Positions 46,480 through 56,355 of a stretch of 64,000 nucleotides of DNA are shown here, in pieces; the first letter of the stretch is position 1, and each line of letters starts with the position of its first letter. The notes beneath the pieces are model-generated. The model ran no database searches. It saw only the letters and a list, made by a program, of their open reading frames with translations, and had not been told where the DNA came from. The DNA is from Macrothele yani. Lineage: Eukaryota > Arthropoda > Arachnida > Araneae > Macrothelidae. A program made the position numbers and the translations under genes. Location: assembly GCA_039090855.1 (NCBI GenBank), contig CM077011.1, positions 25,697,001-25,761,000 of the forward strand, given 5' to 3'.

Positions 46480-47995
46480 TGGCTGTGGAATAAATCTCAC
46501 TCCTGTGCCCTGACCTTTGATTCCATTTCGATGATATTCAACAGAACTGGTTCAGTATACCTCCGAAATAACATGATAAAGTTTTGTCGCAATCGAAGCA
46601 ATTTTATGTAAGTTATGATGCATAAGGGCTATGGAATAGATCCCGCTTCTGTGTCCTAACCTTTGACCCCATTTCGCCCATTTTCAATAGGATTCGTCAA
46701 GTTATGACGCATAATGGCGATGGAAGTGATTCCGCTCCTATGTCCTGATCTTTGACCCCCATTTTGCCAATTTTCAATAGGGTTTGTCCTCAGGTGGTCC
46801 CTTACCACATACTAAAATTTCATCAAAATCGAACGATTTTTACGCGAGTTATCGTGCGGACGAACATACGCACACAACGCGTGATGTAATGAGGCAGATG
46901 GGAATTGCGACCATCTGCTCGCAAGAGTGTGACGTAATAGAACTTTAATAGGATCCACACACAACGCATGACGTAATGAGACAGGTGGCGTGACTGCGTG
47001 CCAACATCTAATGGGACGACGACATGACACTACACTAAAAACGTGGTAATTTGGGGTGCTTATTTAACCCACTAAACGAATTTTCCAAAAGTCGAGATCA
47101 AGCTAAATCGATTTCTAGTACCAGAAAACGGTAGGTTAACGACTTTCATCAAAATCCTTAGAGCCGTTTTCAAAATAAAATTTACATACATACAAGAATT
47201 GCTACTTTAAGGTGGACGTCAAGTAATTTTGCTTCCTGTACTTCGAATGGAAAAATTTATGTACACATTTTCTTCCCAATTAATGCGTTCCCAAGGATGA
47301 AAATTTGAACATCGATTAAAACATCTTCATTTTATAACTTGCAATACTTAATATTTTCTAAAACATAACCATAATTATGCAATCCAACATTTGTTTGTCT
47401 ACTGACGTCATCAAAGTACAGGTTGCACCATCCTTTTTCTGGTTTCAACATCACCAAAGGAAAAGTTATTGATTTTTAATATATTTATGGTTATGTTTTT
47501 AAAAATATTAAGCATTCCAAGTTATAATATGAAGTTATTTTAATCGATGTTCAAATTTTCATCCTTGGGAACACATCAATTGTGAAGGAAATGTGTACAA
47601 AAGTTTTTCCATTGGAAGTATAGGAAGCAAAATTACTTGACGTCCACCCTAATAATACGGGATAAGGGCGATGGAATGGATCGCAATCCTATGTCCTGAC
47701 CTTTGACCCTATTTCGCTTATTTTCAAGAGGGTTCGTCCCCAGGTGGTCCCCTACCACACTGAAATTTCATCGAAATCGAACCATTTTTACGCACGTTAT
47801 GACGCATAAGGGCAATGAAATCCCGCTCCTACATCGTGACCTTTGACCCCACTTGTCCCATTTTCAATAGGGTTTGTCCCCAGGTGGTCCCTTACCACAT
47901 ATTAAAATTTCATCGAAATCGAACCAGTTTTATGCCAGTTATCGTGCGGACAGACTGACGGACGGACAAAGCTGGAGCATATATGCTTCAACCTA
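46480..47995. repeat. Tandem repeat with DR1-like TGACCTTTGACCCC motifs
   Basis: A ~100-140-bp module recurs: CCTGACCTTTGACCCCATTT, then TTTTCAATAGGGTTYGTCC, CAGGTGGTCCCTTACCACA, AAATTTCATCAAAATCGAAC and GCGAGTTATSGTGCGGACR or a version leading to ATAAGGGCGATGGAA. Modules start near 46511, 46657, 46746, 47697 and 47837, some partial. The outer ones end in ACGGACGGACAAAGCTGGAG (near 47949). Foldback copy C (47207-47652) has inserted in the middle. Confidence 0.8.
47207..47652. mobile_element. Foldback/MITE element (family F), copy C
   Basis: 446 bp, uninterrupted. The left arm TTAAGGTGGACGTCAAGTAA ... AATTAATGCGTTCCCAAGGA ... CATAACCATAATTAT pairs with the right arm ATATTTATGGTTATGTTTTT ... 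ATCCTTGGGAACACATCAAT ... TTACTTGACGTCCACC. The same arm sequences define copies A and B, so this copy shows the native length of the short form. Confidence 0.9.
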
Positions 47996-48479
47996 CGGGT
48001 TGGAAAGCTTAAATAAAAGGTGAGTCACAATGTTTTCAAGTCATCATCCAGTTTTATCTTTGCAACAAAACTTCTGGTAAGTCTAGGTATATTTTCATTT
48101 TCAAGATGTTAGTTTTATTTTTCTTTCTCGGTTTTTCTTTTTGTGATGCACAAAATCTTTGGAACATTTTTAAAGTGTTTCTGCAGAGAGGTACTAAAGG
48201 TATGGGCAGTGAAGAACATAGATGTAGAAATTTGAGTATGATTGGCAGAAAATATACTCAAACACCAATACCTAATATACTCAAACACCATATATGGTAT
48301 TGCTTCTATAACATTTCCACCACCAAGAAAAAAACACTGATGACGTTTTAGTGGCACTGTTTCAAATCATGGTTTTTCATTGTGACCTAAAACAATGTAA
48401 ACATTACTTTTGATTCAAAATTATCTGATTAGGTTGAATGATGTAACACTGTTATTAGATTGTAACACTAAGAACCAAA
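47996..48479. other. Intron sequence
   Basis: No motif-bearing frame. Two copies of ACTCAAACACCA near 48258 and 48280. Nothing else. Confidence 0.45.
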
Positions 48480-49080
48480 AGAAATGTGCATTAGCAGCAA
48501 ACTAATGCAAAGCCACCCACCTGTCTTCTTGTACAGGAGCCTCCACACATGCCAATGTTGATGTCTGTTGTTGATATTGAAGGTCTGACACTGCGTTTCT
48601 GATCTATCCATGCACTGCACACCAATGTGTGAACTTGAAACACCATTCTGAGGTGCCCTGAACATTCATTACTTAAGGACCATACAGTTCTTGCAGTTGG
48701 TGATGGAAATCCACTGCTAGTGTGTGAACTTTGAACTTCATTCTGATAAGCCCCAAATGCTGACACGCGGCAGTCGGCGTGAACGACGTGAAGCGCGGCA
48801 ATTAGAATGAACGATATGGCGTGCTGCACCAAAAGAAACATTTCCATTTGCAGTAACCTGATGCAAAGCCACCTGGTTACTGCAATCGAAATGTTACTGC
48901 AAAGCAAACTTCCTGTAGGTCTCCACACATGCCACATTGCTGTCTGTTGTTGATGTTGAAGGTATGCCACCGCATTTGCCATCTGTGAACTTTGAGCACC
49001 ATTCTGACACATTCCGAACACTCATGACTAGAGGATCATAGACTTCTTGCAGTTGGCAATGGATCTTCATTGCTAGCATT
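48480..49080 (-). pseudogene. Duplicated mariner transposase N-terminal (HTH) fragments
   Basis: The minus strand at 49080-48900 reads MSVRNVSEWCSKFTDGKCGG, then PSTSTTDSNVACVETYRK. This fits the Mos1-type helix-turn-helix region (VRKWCRxFKxGRxxxxDxxRSGRPSxxTxD). A second, more damaged copy follows at about 48725-48480 (TSEWCFKFTHW, then SVRPSISTTDINI-like). The two are direct repeats of ~200 bp separated by ~150 bp with higher GC. No catalytic domain follows. Confidence 0.65.
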
Positions 49081-49749
49081 TACCATATTTATAGAAATCT
49101 AATCACCATGTGCATCACAGTGTGAGGCCATGATACTAGGTGGTCATCAGCTTCACTTGAATCTGTTCTTCAGCACTTTGTTTTTTTATTCAAACTCCTG
49201 TGACAATGTCCATTACTCATGAGAGTTTAATGATGTTGGGAGACACTGATTTACATATCCCTAATTTAGAGGTTTTGTGTTGATGGAAAACTCAAGCAAT
49301 TTCATGATGGATGAGAAGTAGTGAGTGGTCAGGTGAGATATTTCAAACTCTACAGTGAAAAATGTGCTGAAAAGGAAAGAAATTTGCTTTTGAAGATAAG
49401 CACCTTACCAACTAATATGCTAAGTGGCAGGCTTACATAAGGAGAAAAAAATTGTCAGGTTTGTAAACTAATGCACTAAGAAGAGAAAACCAATGAATTA
49501 AGCTCTGACTTACATGAGCTTATTTACACTGTGGTGAGTTCAAAAAATCTTTCCTTTTATGCTTCTCTAGTGTATAAAATAATGCAAGAAGGGAGGCAAG
49601 GGTTTTAATAGATTACCAAGTTGTTGTATTACAGCAAACATGCCAAGCTCCTAGATGTTTGTCATGTTCTTTCAGTGCTGAATGAAAAGCATCATGACAA
49701 TAGCCTTTACCAGATTCTCAGATTTAGCATTCAAAAGTCCTAAGGTTCA
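49081..49749. other. Intron sequence
   Basis: No gene or repeat recognised. Confidence 0.45.
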
Positions 49750-50785
49750 TCTTTTATATAAAACCCAAAACGTCTGTTTGTCTGAAGCAGCAAAAACTCT
49801 CGAACGCCGAACTGTGGCATCGTGAAATTTGCATAGCTTGTTAATACTGGAATTTCTAGGTCAACGTAACTATTTTAAGATCTCCAAGTTGTGTTCGCGA
49901 GTTATCAATTAATTAATAAGCTAATCAATAAAGTCGGCATCGCGTGCTACGTCATCGTTATCTGTTCCAAATCTGAAAGCACGTGACTGCATTCATCCGC
50001 AGGTGTTTCTATTCTTTGAGAACTGTGCATAAAAAAAATGCAAAAACGAACTTTGTGAAATCTTAACGAAATGGGCTGAAAGTTTTGTCAACACCATGAA
50101 TTGGTAATAAGAGGAGTCCCTAAAAATTTCACCAGAATCTGGTCAAAACTTTTTAAAATAGGCATGGAATTTTTAATTCATCTGTAAACAGAAGTATATA
50201 CACAGAAAACGGTTAATAAAATTTTGACGGCCAATTTAAAAAGTTATTTACCAATCCACGTGAAATTTGGAGGTCATGTTCGTATTAACGATTTATGGTG
50301 TTCATTAAAATGTCAGCCAGTTTCATACAATATTTACAAAGATACAGTTTTAACATTTTTATCCCAGAGATTCGCCCCTCAAAGACGTCTGAAACTGAAA
50401 GCATGTGATACATTTGATCGTTGATAACAAATTGTTAACGAATTCTGTTCAGTCAGTGTTCCAATGCTGTGTCTCCTGGACATGTGTTAAATAATTCGTA
50501 ATGCTTTTGTTCCGTTTGATTCTACAGCTGTATGTTGGAATATCAAGCGCAAAGTATCCAACAAAATTATATATTGTTGCTGATGAAGGAGAAACCAAAA
50601 ATGTTGTGTACGGCCAAGTGCTGAAATAATCACTATAAATAAATAATTTGTAATGACAGAATTTGTGAAATCCGCTGTTTTCTTTCTTGCAAGCATCAAT
50701 TCCCCCCCCTATTATTTCAGTGACATATATGAGAATATGAAATTAATTAGCCTAAATCCCAGGCAAAGCCAGGTAGTAAAGCTAG
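49750..50785 (+). mobile_element. Non-autonomous Helitron
   Basis: The 1036-bp element starts with TC (TCTTTTATATAAAACCC) and ends with CTAG, between a flanking A (49749) and T (50786), with no target duplication. Just before the end, CCCAGGCAAAGCCAGG (50758-50773) forms a GC-rich hairpin followed by TAGTAAAGCTAG. A 5' TC, a 3' hairpin plus CTRR and insertion between A and T are the Helitron rules. No Rep-helicase is encoded; a 66-codon frame (50224-50424) has no known domain. Confidence 0.88.
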
Positions 50786-50851
50786 TTTTTAATAAAGATG
50801 CACAATCATTTTAAATATTTTGCAGAGATAGGAAAGGGAGAGAGTATTTAC

Positions 50852-50926
50852 CTCTTCTGAAAGATTTTCAAATATGTTGCATCCTTCTGAGTGCAGAATT
50901 GCCATGGTTTGAGCAAAGTGATGTCT
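50852..50926 (-). CDS. PDE2: PDE2-like exon: HHFAQ segment (most 5' exon in the window)
   Basis: This 75-bp exon gives 25 codons, beginning RHHFAQTMAILHSEG and ending FENLSEE. It is preceded on the minus strand by a pyrimidine-rich AACCAG acceptor and followed by a GTAAAT donor, both phase 0. In PDE2 the same residues (RHHFAQ, then a GCNIF-type string) follow the catalytic metal-binding histidines. Those histidines would be in the preceding exon, which I could not find between here and base 64000. The exon is open throughout with no damage. Identification rests on the block match and on the perfect phase continuity with the next exon at 44274. Confidence 0.9.
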
Positions 50927-51799
50927 CTGGTTTAAGCAAAGAAAAAATTGATACATAAGATGCATATGGTTCCAGTGAAAGATAAATAATCATTCAAAAA
51001 ACATAGCAATACATTAAGACGGATCAATTGAAATATAGTGAAACCTGTGCTTGTGGTCACTTGCATTCAGTGGTCACCTGTAAAAGCAGACAATTCTGTT
51101 TTGCATAGATGTTATCACCAACAGAAATAATCAGAACATTGCCACAGGTAGCCTTTTTGAAATGCACGAGAGAATATACCTGCATTTCATGGCCACCAAC
51201 ATGAGGAACTTACATAAATTTTTAATTTGGAAGTTCTAGAAACAACGAAAAGGCTGCGAGTTTAAAAATATGAAATACCCATTTCCTTTTCTCTCTTTGT
51301 GTGACCACCCTTCCCAAAATTGCAAATGGTTGGTACTCCTTGGGGTCTGTCAAGTTCTTAGATTATTGTTTGCAGATGGTATGGTTTGATGTTAACTAGA
51401 GTATGAGTGTTTGATCTTTAATTTTCCTAAATGAGAGTATGAATCCAGTGAGGAGTTCCTCGCCCACATCCCAACATACCTAGCCTTTTAACATAGCGGC
51501 TGCATTCCTTGCACAGGCTTCATGGCAAAAGAACACATTACTCACTACAACAATGAGTCATTCCATTATAACCACTGCCAGAAGGGAGAAATGAACACAC
51601 CTGGAGACCGAATGGTGACGCAGGTAAAGTTCACAGAGCAGTACATATACAACCCAAGAACCAGCTTTCAGTTAGTAGAGTGTTCAGAGTCAGAATGGAA
51701 AAAGCTGCCAATTTATTGTAGTTTTATAAAGGACAAATTGTGATGGCATGGCGCCTCGGAACTACCATCTAGGAAAAGGTGCCGCTTGCGAGTTGCTCA
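50927..51799. other. PDE2 intron; possible pogo/Tigger-type end
   Basis: AGTGAAACCTGTGCTTGTGG with TCACTTGCATTCAGTGGTCAC at 51040-51080 resembles the terminal region of pogo/Tigger-type elements, but no matching inverted end was found. The frame at 51522-51743 has no known motif. Confidence 0.35.
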
Positions 51800-52315
51800 C
51801 GTGCCGCTGTAGTGAGTATGTATCAAAAGTGGTGCACAAATGGCCAAACAGCGAACTGTTGTCCAGCTGAGCGTCATCTGCAGCTCATTGATGCCAGAGA
51901 TGAGGGGAGACCATCGCACATTGTTCACAATGAAAGCAGGGCCACAGTGTGACCAATCACAGCTACAAACAGTTCATCACAGCCTACAAACAGTTCATCA
52001 CAGCCTTTTGCACACGGGCCTGTGTAGCCGAAGACCCAGCCGGGTCCCTATACTCCCTGCAAGTCATTGCCAACAACGCATGATATGGGTCCAAGATCTT
52101 AGAGATTGGACCGTGGGTGATTGGAAGAAAGTGGCCTGGTCTGACGAATCAAGATTTCTGGTGCATCACATAGACAGCCGAGCAACCAATGAAGGCTATG
52201 ACACCTGGATGCACTGTTGGGTGGAAACAGGCCGGCGGCGGGGGTGTTATGCTGTAGGCGATGCTTTCTTGGAACACTTTAGGCCCCATTATCCGAATAG
52301 CACAATCCCTAACAG
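51800..52315 (+). pseudogene. Tc1-group transposase, N-terminal and first catalytic part
   Basis: In reading order: a decayed HTH region (51800-51990), then LCSRRPSRVPILPASHCQQR, RDWTVGDWKKVAWSDESRF with the first catalytic Asp in WSDE, and GRRRGCYAVGDAFLEHF. The frame stops being Tc1-like at exactly 52315, where a LINE has inserted, and resumes at 58442. A 22-bp tandem slip (CTACAAACAGTTCATCACAG twice at about 51962-52003) and stops in the first part show it was dying or dead before or after the insertion. Confidence 0.88.
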
Positions 52316-52321
52316 TTAGTA

Positions 52322-52353
<32 letters not shown>

Positions 52354-52577
52354 GATTTTAGTGGCGCAAGGGCCAGGTTTGGCCAAAGAGCGCCAGACAC
52401 AGAACTATCAGCTAAAGATTTTTAAAAGCGTGGAGAATGATTAAGAGCAGACGGGCTTAGTAAAAGTTAGAAAAGAGGATGATGAAAGATGTGAAGACTA
52501 GTTAGTTAATTAGGTTTATATATAACTTTATTAGTTTACTACTATATTTATTATATAACTTTTTTTTTTTTTTTTTT

Positions 52578-53165
52578 TTAAATAAGTTTTAAAAAGTTAA
52601 TCTGTTTTAAAAAGGAAAATACTGCGAAAGTGTCGCAGTGGTCGCCCAAAAGTTTTTGAAGCGTAGCTGCGTCCTCGTCCAGCAGATGAGACTGAAAATA
52701 GTGAAACCGATTATTACAAAACCGAACACAACTACATAAAACATGAGAGATGGTGAGTAAACAGTCGCACGCCTCACACATTGGGGCAGCGTCGTCACAC
52801 AGCAAATAGCTATGCGTGAAGCGACAATGCCCAATGCGGAGACGCGCAAGAACAACTTCTTCCCTACGGTTCCGGCGACACGATGATTTCCAGACTCCAA
52901 GGATGGGTTTAACACGGTGCAGTTTATTCTCCACCTGTTGGTCCCACAGACCCCGCCACGTTCGTCTGATATGATCGTGAACAAGAAAGCGAAAATCACG
53001 GTGGAACAGTGGCAACGGTGTGACAACCAAAGAGGAGGCAGATCTAGCAGCAGCATCAGCAGACTCGTTCCCTGGGATCCCAACATGCCCAGGAATCCAG
53101 CAGAACCGAATCTGGACATCAGCCTCGAACAAAGAACGAAGAAGTCTCCGTACGGTAAAAGAAGG
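52578..53165 (-). pseudogene. LINE ORF2 C-terminus after a frameshift (RNase H end and CCHC-like tail)
   Basis: The frame gives TVRRLLRSLFEADVQIRFCW, then IPGHVGIPGNESADAAARSA, the canonical end of the RNase H domain with its last catalytic Asp. Then come RLRIGHCRFTHSYLLCDDAA and CEACDCLLTISHVLCSC, the Cys/His tail of Jockey/I-group ORF2. It overlaps the first frame near 53160, around AAAAGAAGGGG, so one indel there separates the two parts. Without it ORF2 would run to 52578. Confidence 0.9.
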
Positions 53166-56100
53166 GGTGGCCAGTGAAATCCAAAGATGACAATGATTGC
53201 ACAACACTCAACGAATCAGTGTACACAATAGCACGCTGATGAGAGCTCGACTGCACGTGAACAAGTGCAAGATACACAGCATGCATCTCCGCCGAAAACA
53301 CCGTGGCCTCAGGAGGAATGCGGGCAACAGAAACTTCGTCAACGCAGACGGCGGCGGATCCAACAACACCAGCCGCCTTAGATCCATCGGTGAAAACAGG
53401 AATAAAGTCTGCATTGACGTAACGGTGTTCAGCGAAGAGCTGCTGGTACACTGACGCAGGGGTTGAGGACTTGTCAAAAGATGTAAAGCTGGTATCAACC
53501 ATGACACCAAGAGGATGCCATGGGGGATCCTCAAAGCCCCTGGTCTCTCCAACGAGTGACAAGTCGAGCCCTGCATCACGAGCTACGGCCGCCATACGAA
53601 GACCGAAGGTTCGAATGCACGAGGGACGGATCTCGAACAAACGAGCATGCTGGGGATGAAAAACTGCATCGTATAAAGGATGGTCTGTGAGTGATTTAAG
53701 TTTCAGGTAAAACTGAAGAGACAGCTGCAGACGGCGTAAATGAAGCGACGGTTCGTTCGCGTCGGCATAAAGGCTGGGAATGGGTGACGTACGAAAGGCT
53801 CCCGTACAAAGACGCAGCGCTTGATGGTGGATGGTATCCAACGGCCGGAGAACGGTAGGACGCGCAGAGCCATACACCATACAGCCATAATCCAGCTTAG
53901 ACCGAATGAGAGAATGGTAAATACGGAACAAAGAAGTCCTGTCTGCACCCCAGGAGACTGAGGCAAGGATCTTAAGGATTGAAAAGGCTCTCAGACAGGA
54001 AGTCCTTAGCCGTCGAACGTGCGAGCGAAAGGTGAGAGCACGGTCAACGGTCAAACCAAGGAACTTGGTTTCCAGCAAAACTGGAATGGCTGCACGGTCC
54101 AAATAGAGCTCTGGATCAGGATGGAGGCCACGCCTCCGGCAGAAATGGACACAGGCTGTCTTGTCGGGAGAAAGAACAAACCCATTATTGTTAGCCGCTT
54201 TAACAATCTGGGTAATTGCAGACTGCAGCTGCCTTTCAACGAAATGCATGCTGGATGACGAACAGAAGATGTGAAGGTCGTCAACATAAATGGTAGCCGA
54301 AACCGTAGGAGGAAGATTTTTGAGTAAACAATTAATGCGGAGGATGAACAGAGTCACCGAAAGAATGCTGCCTTGAGGAACGCCTTGTTCTTGATGGAAA
54401 AAGGCGGACAGCGTTGTACCCAGGCGCACCTGGAACACACGGTTACGAAGAAAGTTGGCAATGAAGGTTGGCAGGTTTCCCCGCAACCCACTCTCGTGGA
54501 GGTCACGGAGGATACCGTGACGCCACGCTCTATCGTAAGCTTTTTCGATGTCAAAAAATACAGACACCAGGTGCTGCCTACGTACGAACGCCTCACGAAC
54601 AGACGTCTCAAGGAGCAGGAGATGGTCAGGAGCTGAACGATGACGACGGAAGCCGCTTTGTGATGGAGACAGTATTCGATGTTCTTCAAGAAAATAAATT
54701 AGCCGGGAATTAACCATTCGTTCAAGGATTTTGCACAGACAGCTAGTGAGGGCAATTGGCCGATAACTAGAGGGAGACTTGGGGTCTTTGCCAGGCTTGG
54801 GAAAAGGTAAAACAAAAGCTCTTCGCCAAGAGTCCGGGAAACTGTGCTCCAACCAAATGCGGTTGAAAAGCACTAACAGATTCTCGAGAGACGACTGCGA
54901 GAGATGACGAATCATGTCATAGTGGATGTCGTCGGGACCGACAGATGTTGCGCCGGACCGATGCAGAGCCACCCGTAATTCAACCATGCTGAAGGGGGAG
55001 TTATACTGAGTGTTATAAAAAGGCGCAAAGGAGAATTTCTGGCGTTCCGCGGTTGTTTTAATCCTCTGAAAGGGCGGGAGATACGCCTGAGAACTAGAAA
55101 TTGAGGCAAAGGCTTCGCCCAAGCAATCCACAATCTCCCCAACTTCAGCATACGTGCAGCCGTTATTCTCAAGAATTGAAATTTGGCGGGAACTATAGTT
55201 TCCCCGGATCTTACGAATTTTTTCCCAAACAGTTTTTGAACTGGCACGTGAATTGATAGATGAAACGTACTTCATCCAAGACTCCCTCTTGCTTCGTCGA
55301 CGCACCAACCGAGCGTAAGATTTTGCTCTTTTAAATTTAACAAGATTAGCATCGGTCGGATAACGCCGAAAAGTACACCAGGCCTTATGTTGAACTCTCC
55401 TAGCCGCTGCGCAATCAGGGTTCCACCAAGGCTTCGGACGTCTTGGGAGCGTCGTTGATGTTTTTGGGATAGAGAGATCTGCTGCCTGAATGATACACGT
55501 TGTGACATCAGTAACAGCTGCGTCAATTGACCCCCGGGTCACCATGGCAAAAGATATCATTGCGGACGGTGTGAAGACCTCCCACTTGGCACGATCCATC
55601 CTCCAACGAGGAAGGCGGGAGGCAGAAGATGGTACGCTCACATTATACCTAAGTACAATTGGGAAGTGGTCGCTTCCATGGAGGTCGTCACACACCGTCC
55701 ACGACCAGGCGGCCATAACCGATGGTTGACCCAAAGATAAATCGATTGCACTGAAACTTCGTGTAGGCTCGTGGAAGTAAGTGTCAGCACCGGTGTTAAA
55801 CAGGCACAAAGAGGTCGAGGAAAGAAGAGATTCGATCCTACGGCCTCGTGTGTCTGTTCTCACACTACCCCACAATGGATTATGAGCATTGAAGTCACCC
55901 AGAACAAGAGCAGGTGACGGCAGCTGCCCAACTAAGCTCTCAAGAACGGACACGCTCACGTCCTCATCCGGCGGCAGATAGATGCTGCAAACGGTTAGAG
56001 GCACAGGCATGGAGATACGCACCGCAACGGCTTGTAAAGATGTTGAGACCGCAACGGGAGAAACTGGAACATTGTGGGGGACAAGGATGGCAACTCCCCC

Positions 56101-56289
56101 GCAAGCAATATCTCCTGAAACATTATCTTTCCGAAATGCACTGTAGCCTCGAACTGAAAGGAGGTCTGATGATTTAAGTTTTGTCTCCTGGAGGCAAAGG
56201 CACACCGGAGAGTATGACGAAAGCAGATGTTTCACGTCGTCATGTCTTGTTCGAAAGCCTCGACAGTTCCACTGAACGATTTGATCCAT
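53119..56289 (-). CDS. LINE ORF2: endonuclease, reverse transcriptase, RNase H (first part)
   Basis: I start at the ATG at 56289 (MDQIVQWNCRGFRTR). The open frame itself reaches back to 56355 with no other ATG. Endonuclease (~1-230): WNCRG, LCLQETKLKSSD, VLGDFNAHNPLWGS and HGSDHFPIVL, all APE-like catalytic blocks. RT (~430-700): LPFPKPGKDPKSPSSYRPIA, FFDIEKAYDRAW, QGVPQGSILSVTLF and the catalytic IYVDDLHIF. RNase H (from ~960): FTDGSKAAGVVGSA, FSAEMHAVYLAL and YTDSLSVVQSL, three of the four acidic residues. The frame then runs out at 53119 as FYRTETSSFFVRG. The real domain continues in another frame (next entry). It is otherwise intact over more than 1000 codons, so it is young. Confidence 0.93.
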   Translation of the reverse strand: MDQIVQWNCRGFRTRHDDVKHLLSSYSPVCLCLQETKLKSSDLLSVRGYSAFRKDNVSGDIACGGVAILVPHNVPVSPVAVSTSLQAVAVRISMPVPLTVCSIYLPPDEDVSVSVLESLVGQLPSPALVLGDFNAHNPLWGSVRTDTRGRRIESLLSSTSLCLFNTGADTYFHEPTRSFSAIDLSLGQPSVMAAWSWTVCDDLHGSDHFPIVLRYNVSVPSSASRLPRWRMDRAKWEVFTPSAMISFAMVTRGSIDAAVTDVTTCIIQAADLSIPKTSTTLPRRPKPWWNPDCAAARRVQHKAWCTFRRYPTDANLVKFKRAKSYARLVRRRSKRESWMKYVSSINSRASSKTVWEKIRKIRGNYSSRQISILENNGCTYAEVGEIVDCLGEAFASISSSQAYLPPFQRIKTTAERQKFSFAPFYNTQYNSPFSMVELRVALHRSGATSVGPDDIHYDMIRHLSQSSLENLLVLFNRIWLEHSFPDSWRRAFVLPFPKPGKDPKSPSSYRPIALTSCLCKILERMVNSRLIYFLEEHRILSPSQSGFRRHRSAPDHLLLLETSVREAFVRRQHLVSVFFDIEKAYDRAWRHGILRDLHESGLRGNLPTFIANFLRNRVFQVRLGTTLSAFFHQEQGVPQGSILSVTLFILRINCLLKNLPPTVSATIYVDDLHIFCSSSSMHFVERQLQSAITQIVKAANNNGFVLSPDKTACVHFCRRRGLHPDPELYLDRAAIPVLLETKFLGLTVDRALTFRSHVRRLRTSCLRAFSILKILASVSWGADRTSLFRIYHSLIRSKLDYGCMVYGSARPTVLRPLDTIHHQALRLCTGAFRTSPIPSLYADANEPSLHLRRLQLSLQFYLKLKSLTDHPLYDAVFHPQHARLFEIRPSCIRTFGLRMAAVARDAGLDLSLVGETRGFEDPPWHPLGVMVDTSFTSFDKSSTPASVYQQLFAEHRYVNADFIPVFTDGSKAAGVVGSAAVCVDEVSVARIPPEATVFSAEMHAVYLALVHVQSSSHQRAIVYTDSLSVVQSLSSLDFTGHPFFYRTETSSFFVRG

Positions 56290-56355
56290 GGTTTGAATTG
56301 TGGTGAATGAGAAAAGGAAAAAACGAAAAAAAAAACCCGAGAAAAACTGGGACAA

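Larger units (their letters stand above)
17407..50926 (-). other. PDE2: 3' part of a PDE2-family cyclic nucleotide phosphodiesterase gene (five exons, four introns)
   Basis: Five minus-strand exons join into one C-terminal catalytic segment of a class I cyclic nucleotide phosphodiesterase. The closest family I recognise is PDE2 (cGMP-stimulated, dual specificity), because of the strings [36 protein letters not shown] and a C-terminal LEFLDDE. PDE2 enzymes hydrolyse cAMP and cGMP through a two-metal site in an HD-type fold; N-terminal GAF domains bind cGMP. The GAF domains and the first half of the catalytic domain must lie beyond base 64000. Introns, in gene order, are about 6.6, 9.3, 7.3 and 9.7 kb and are packed with transposons. 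All donors are GT and all acceptors AG on the minus strand, and phases match from exon to exon (0, 1, 0, 2). The 3' UTR and poly(A) site were not resolved. Confidence 0.9.
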
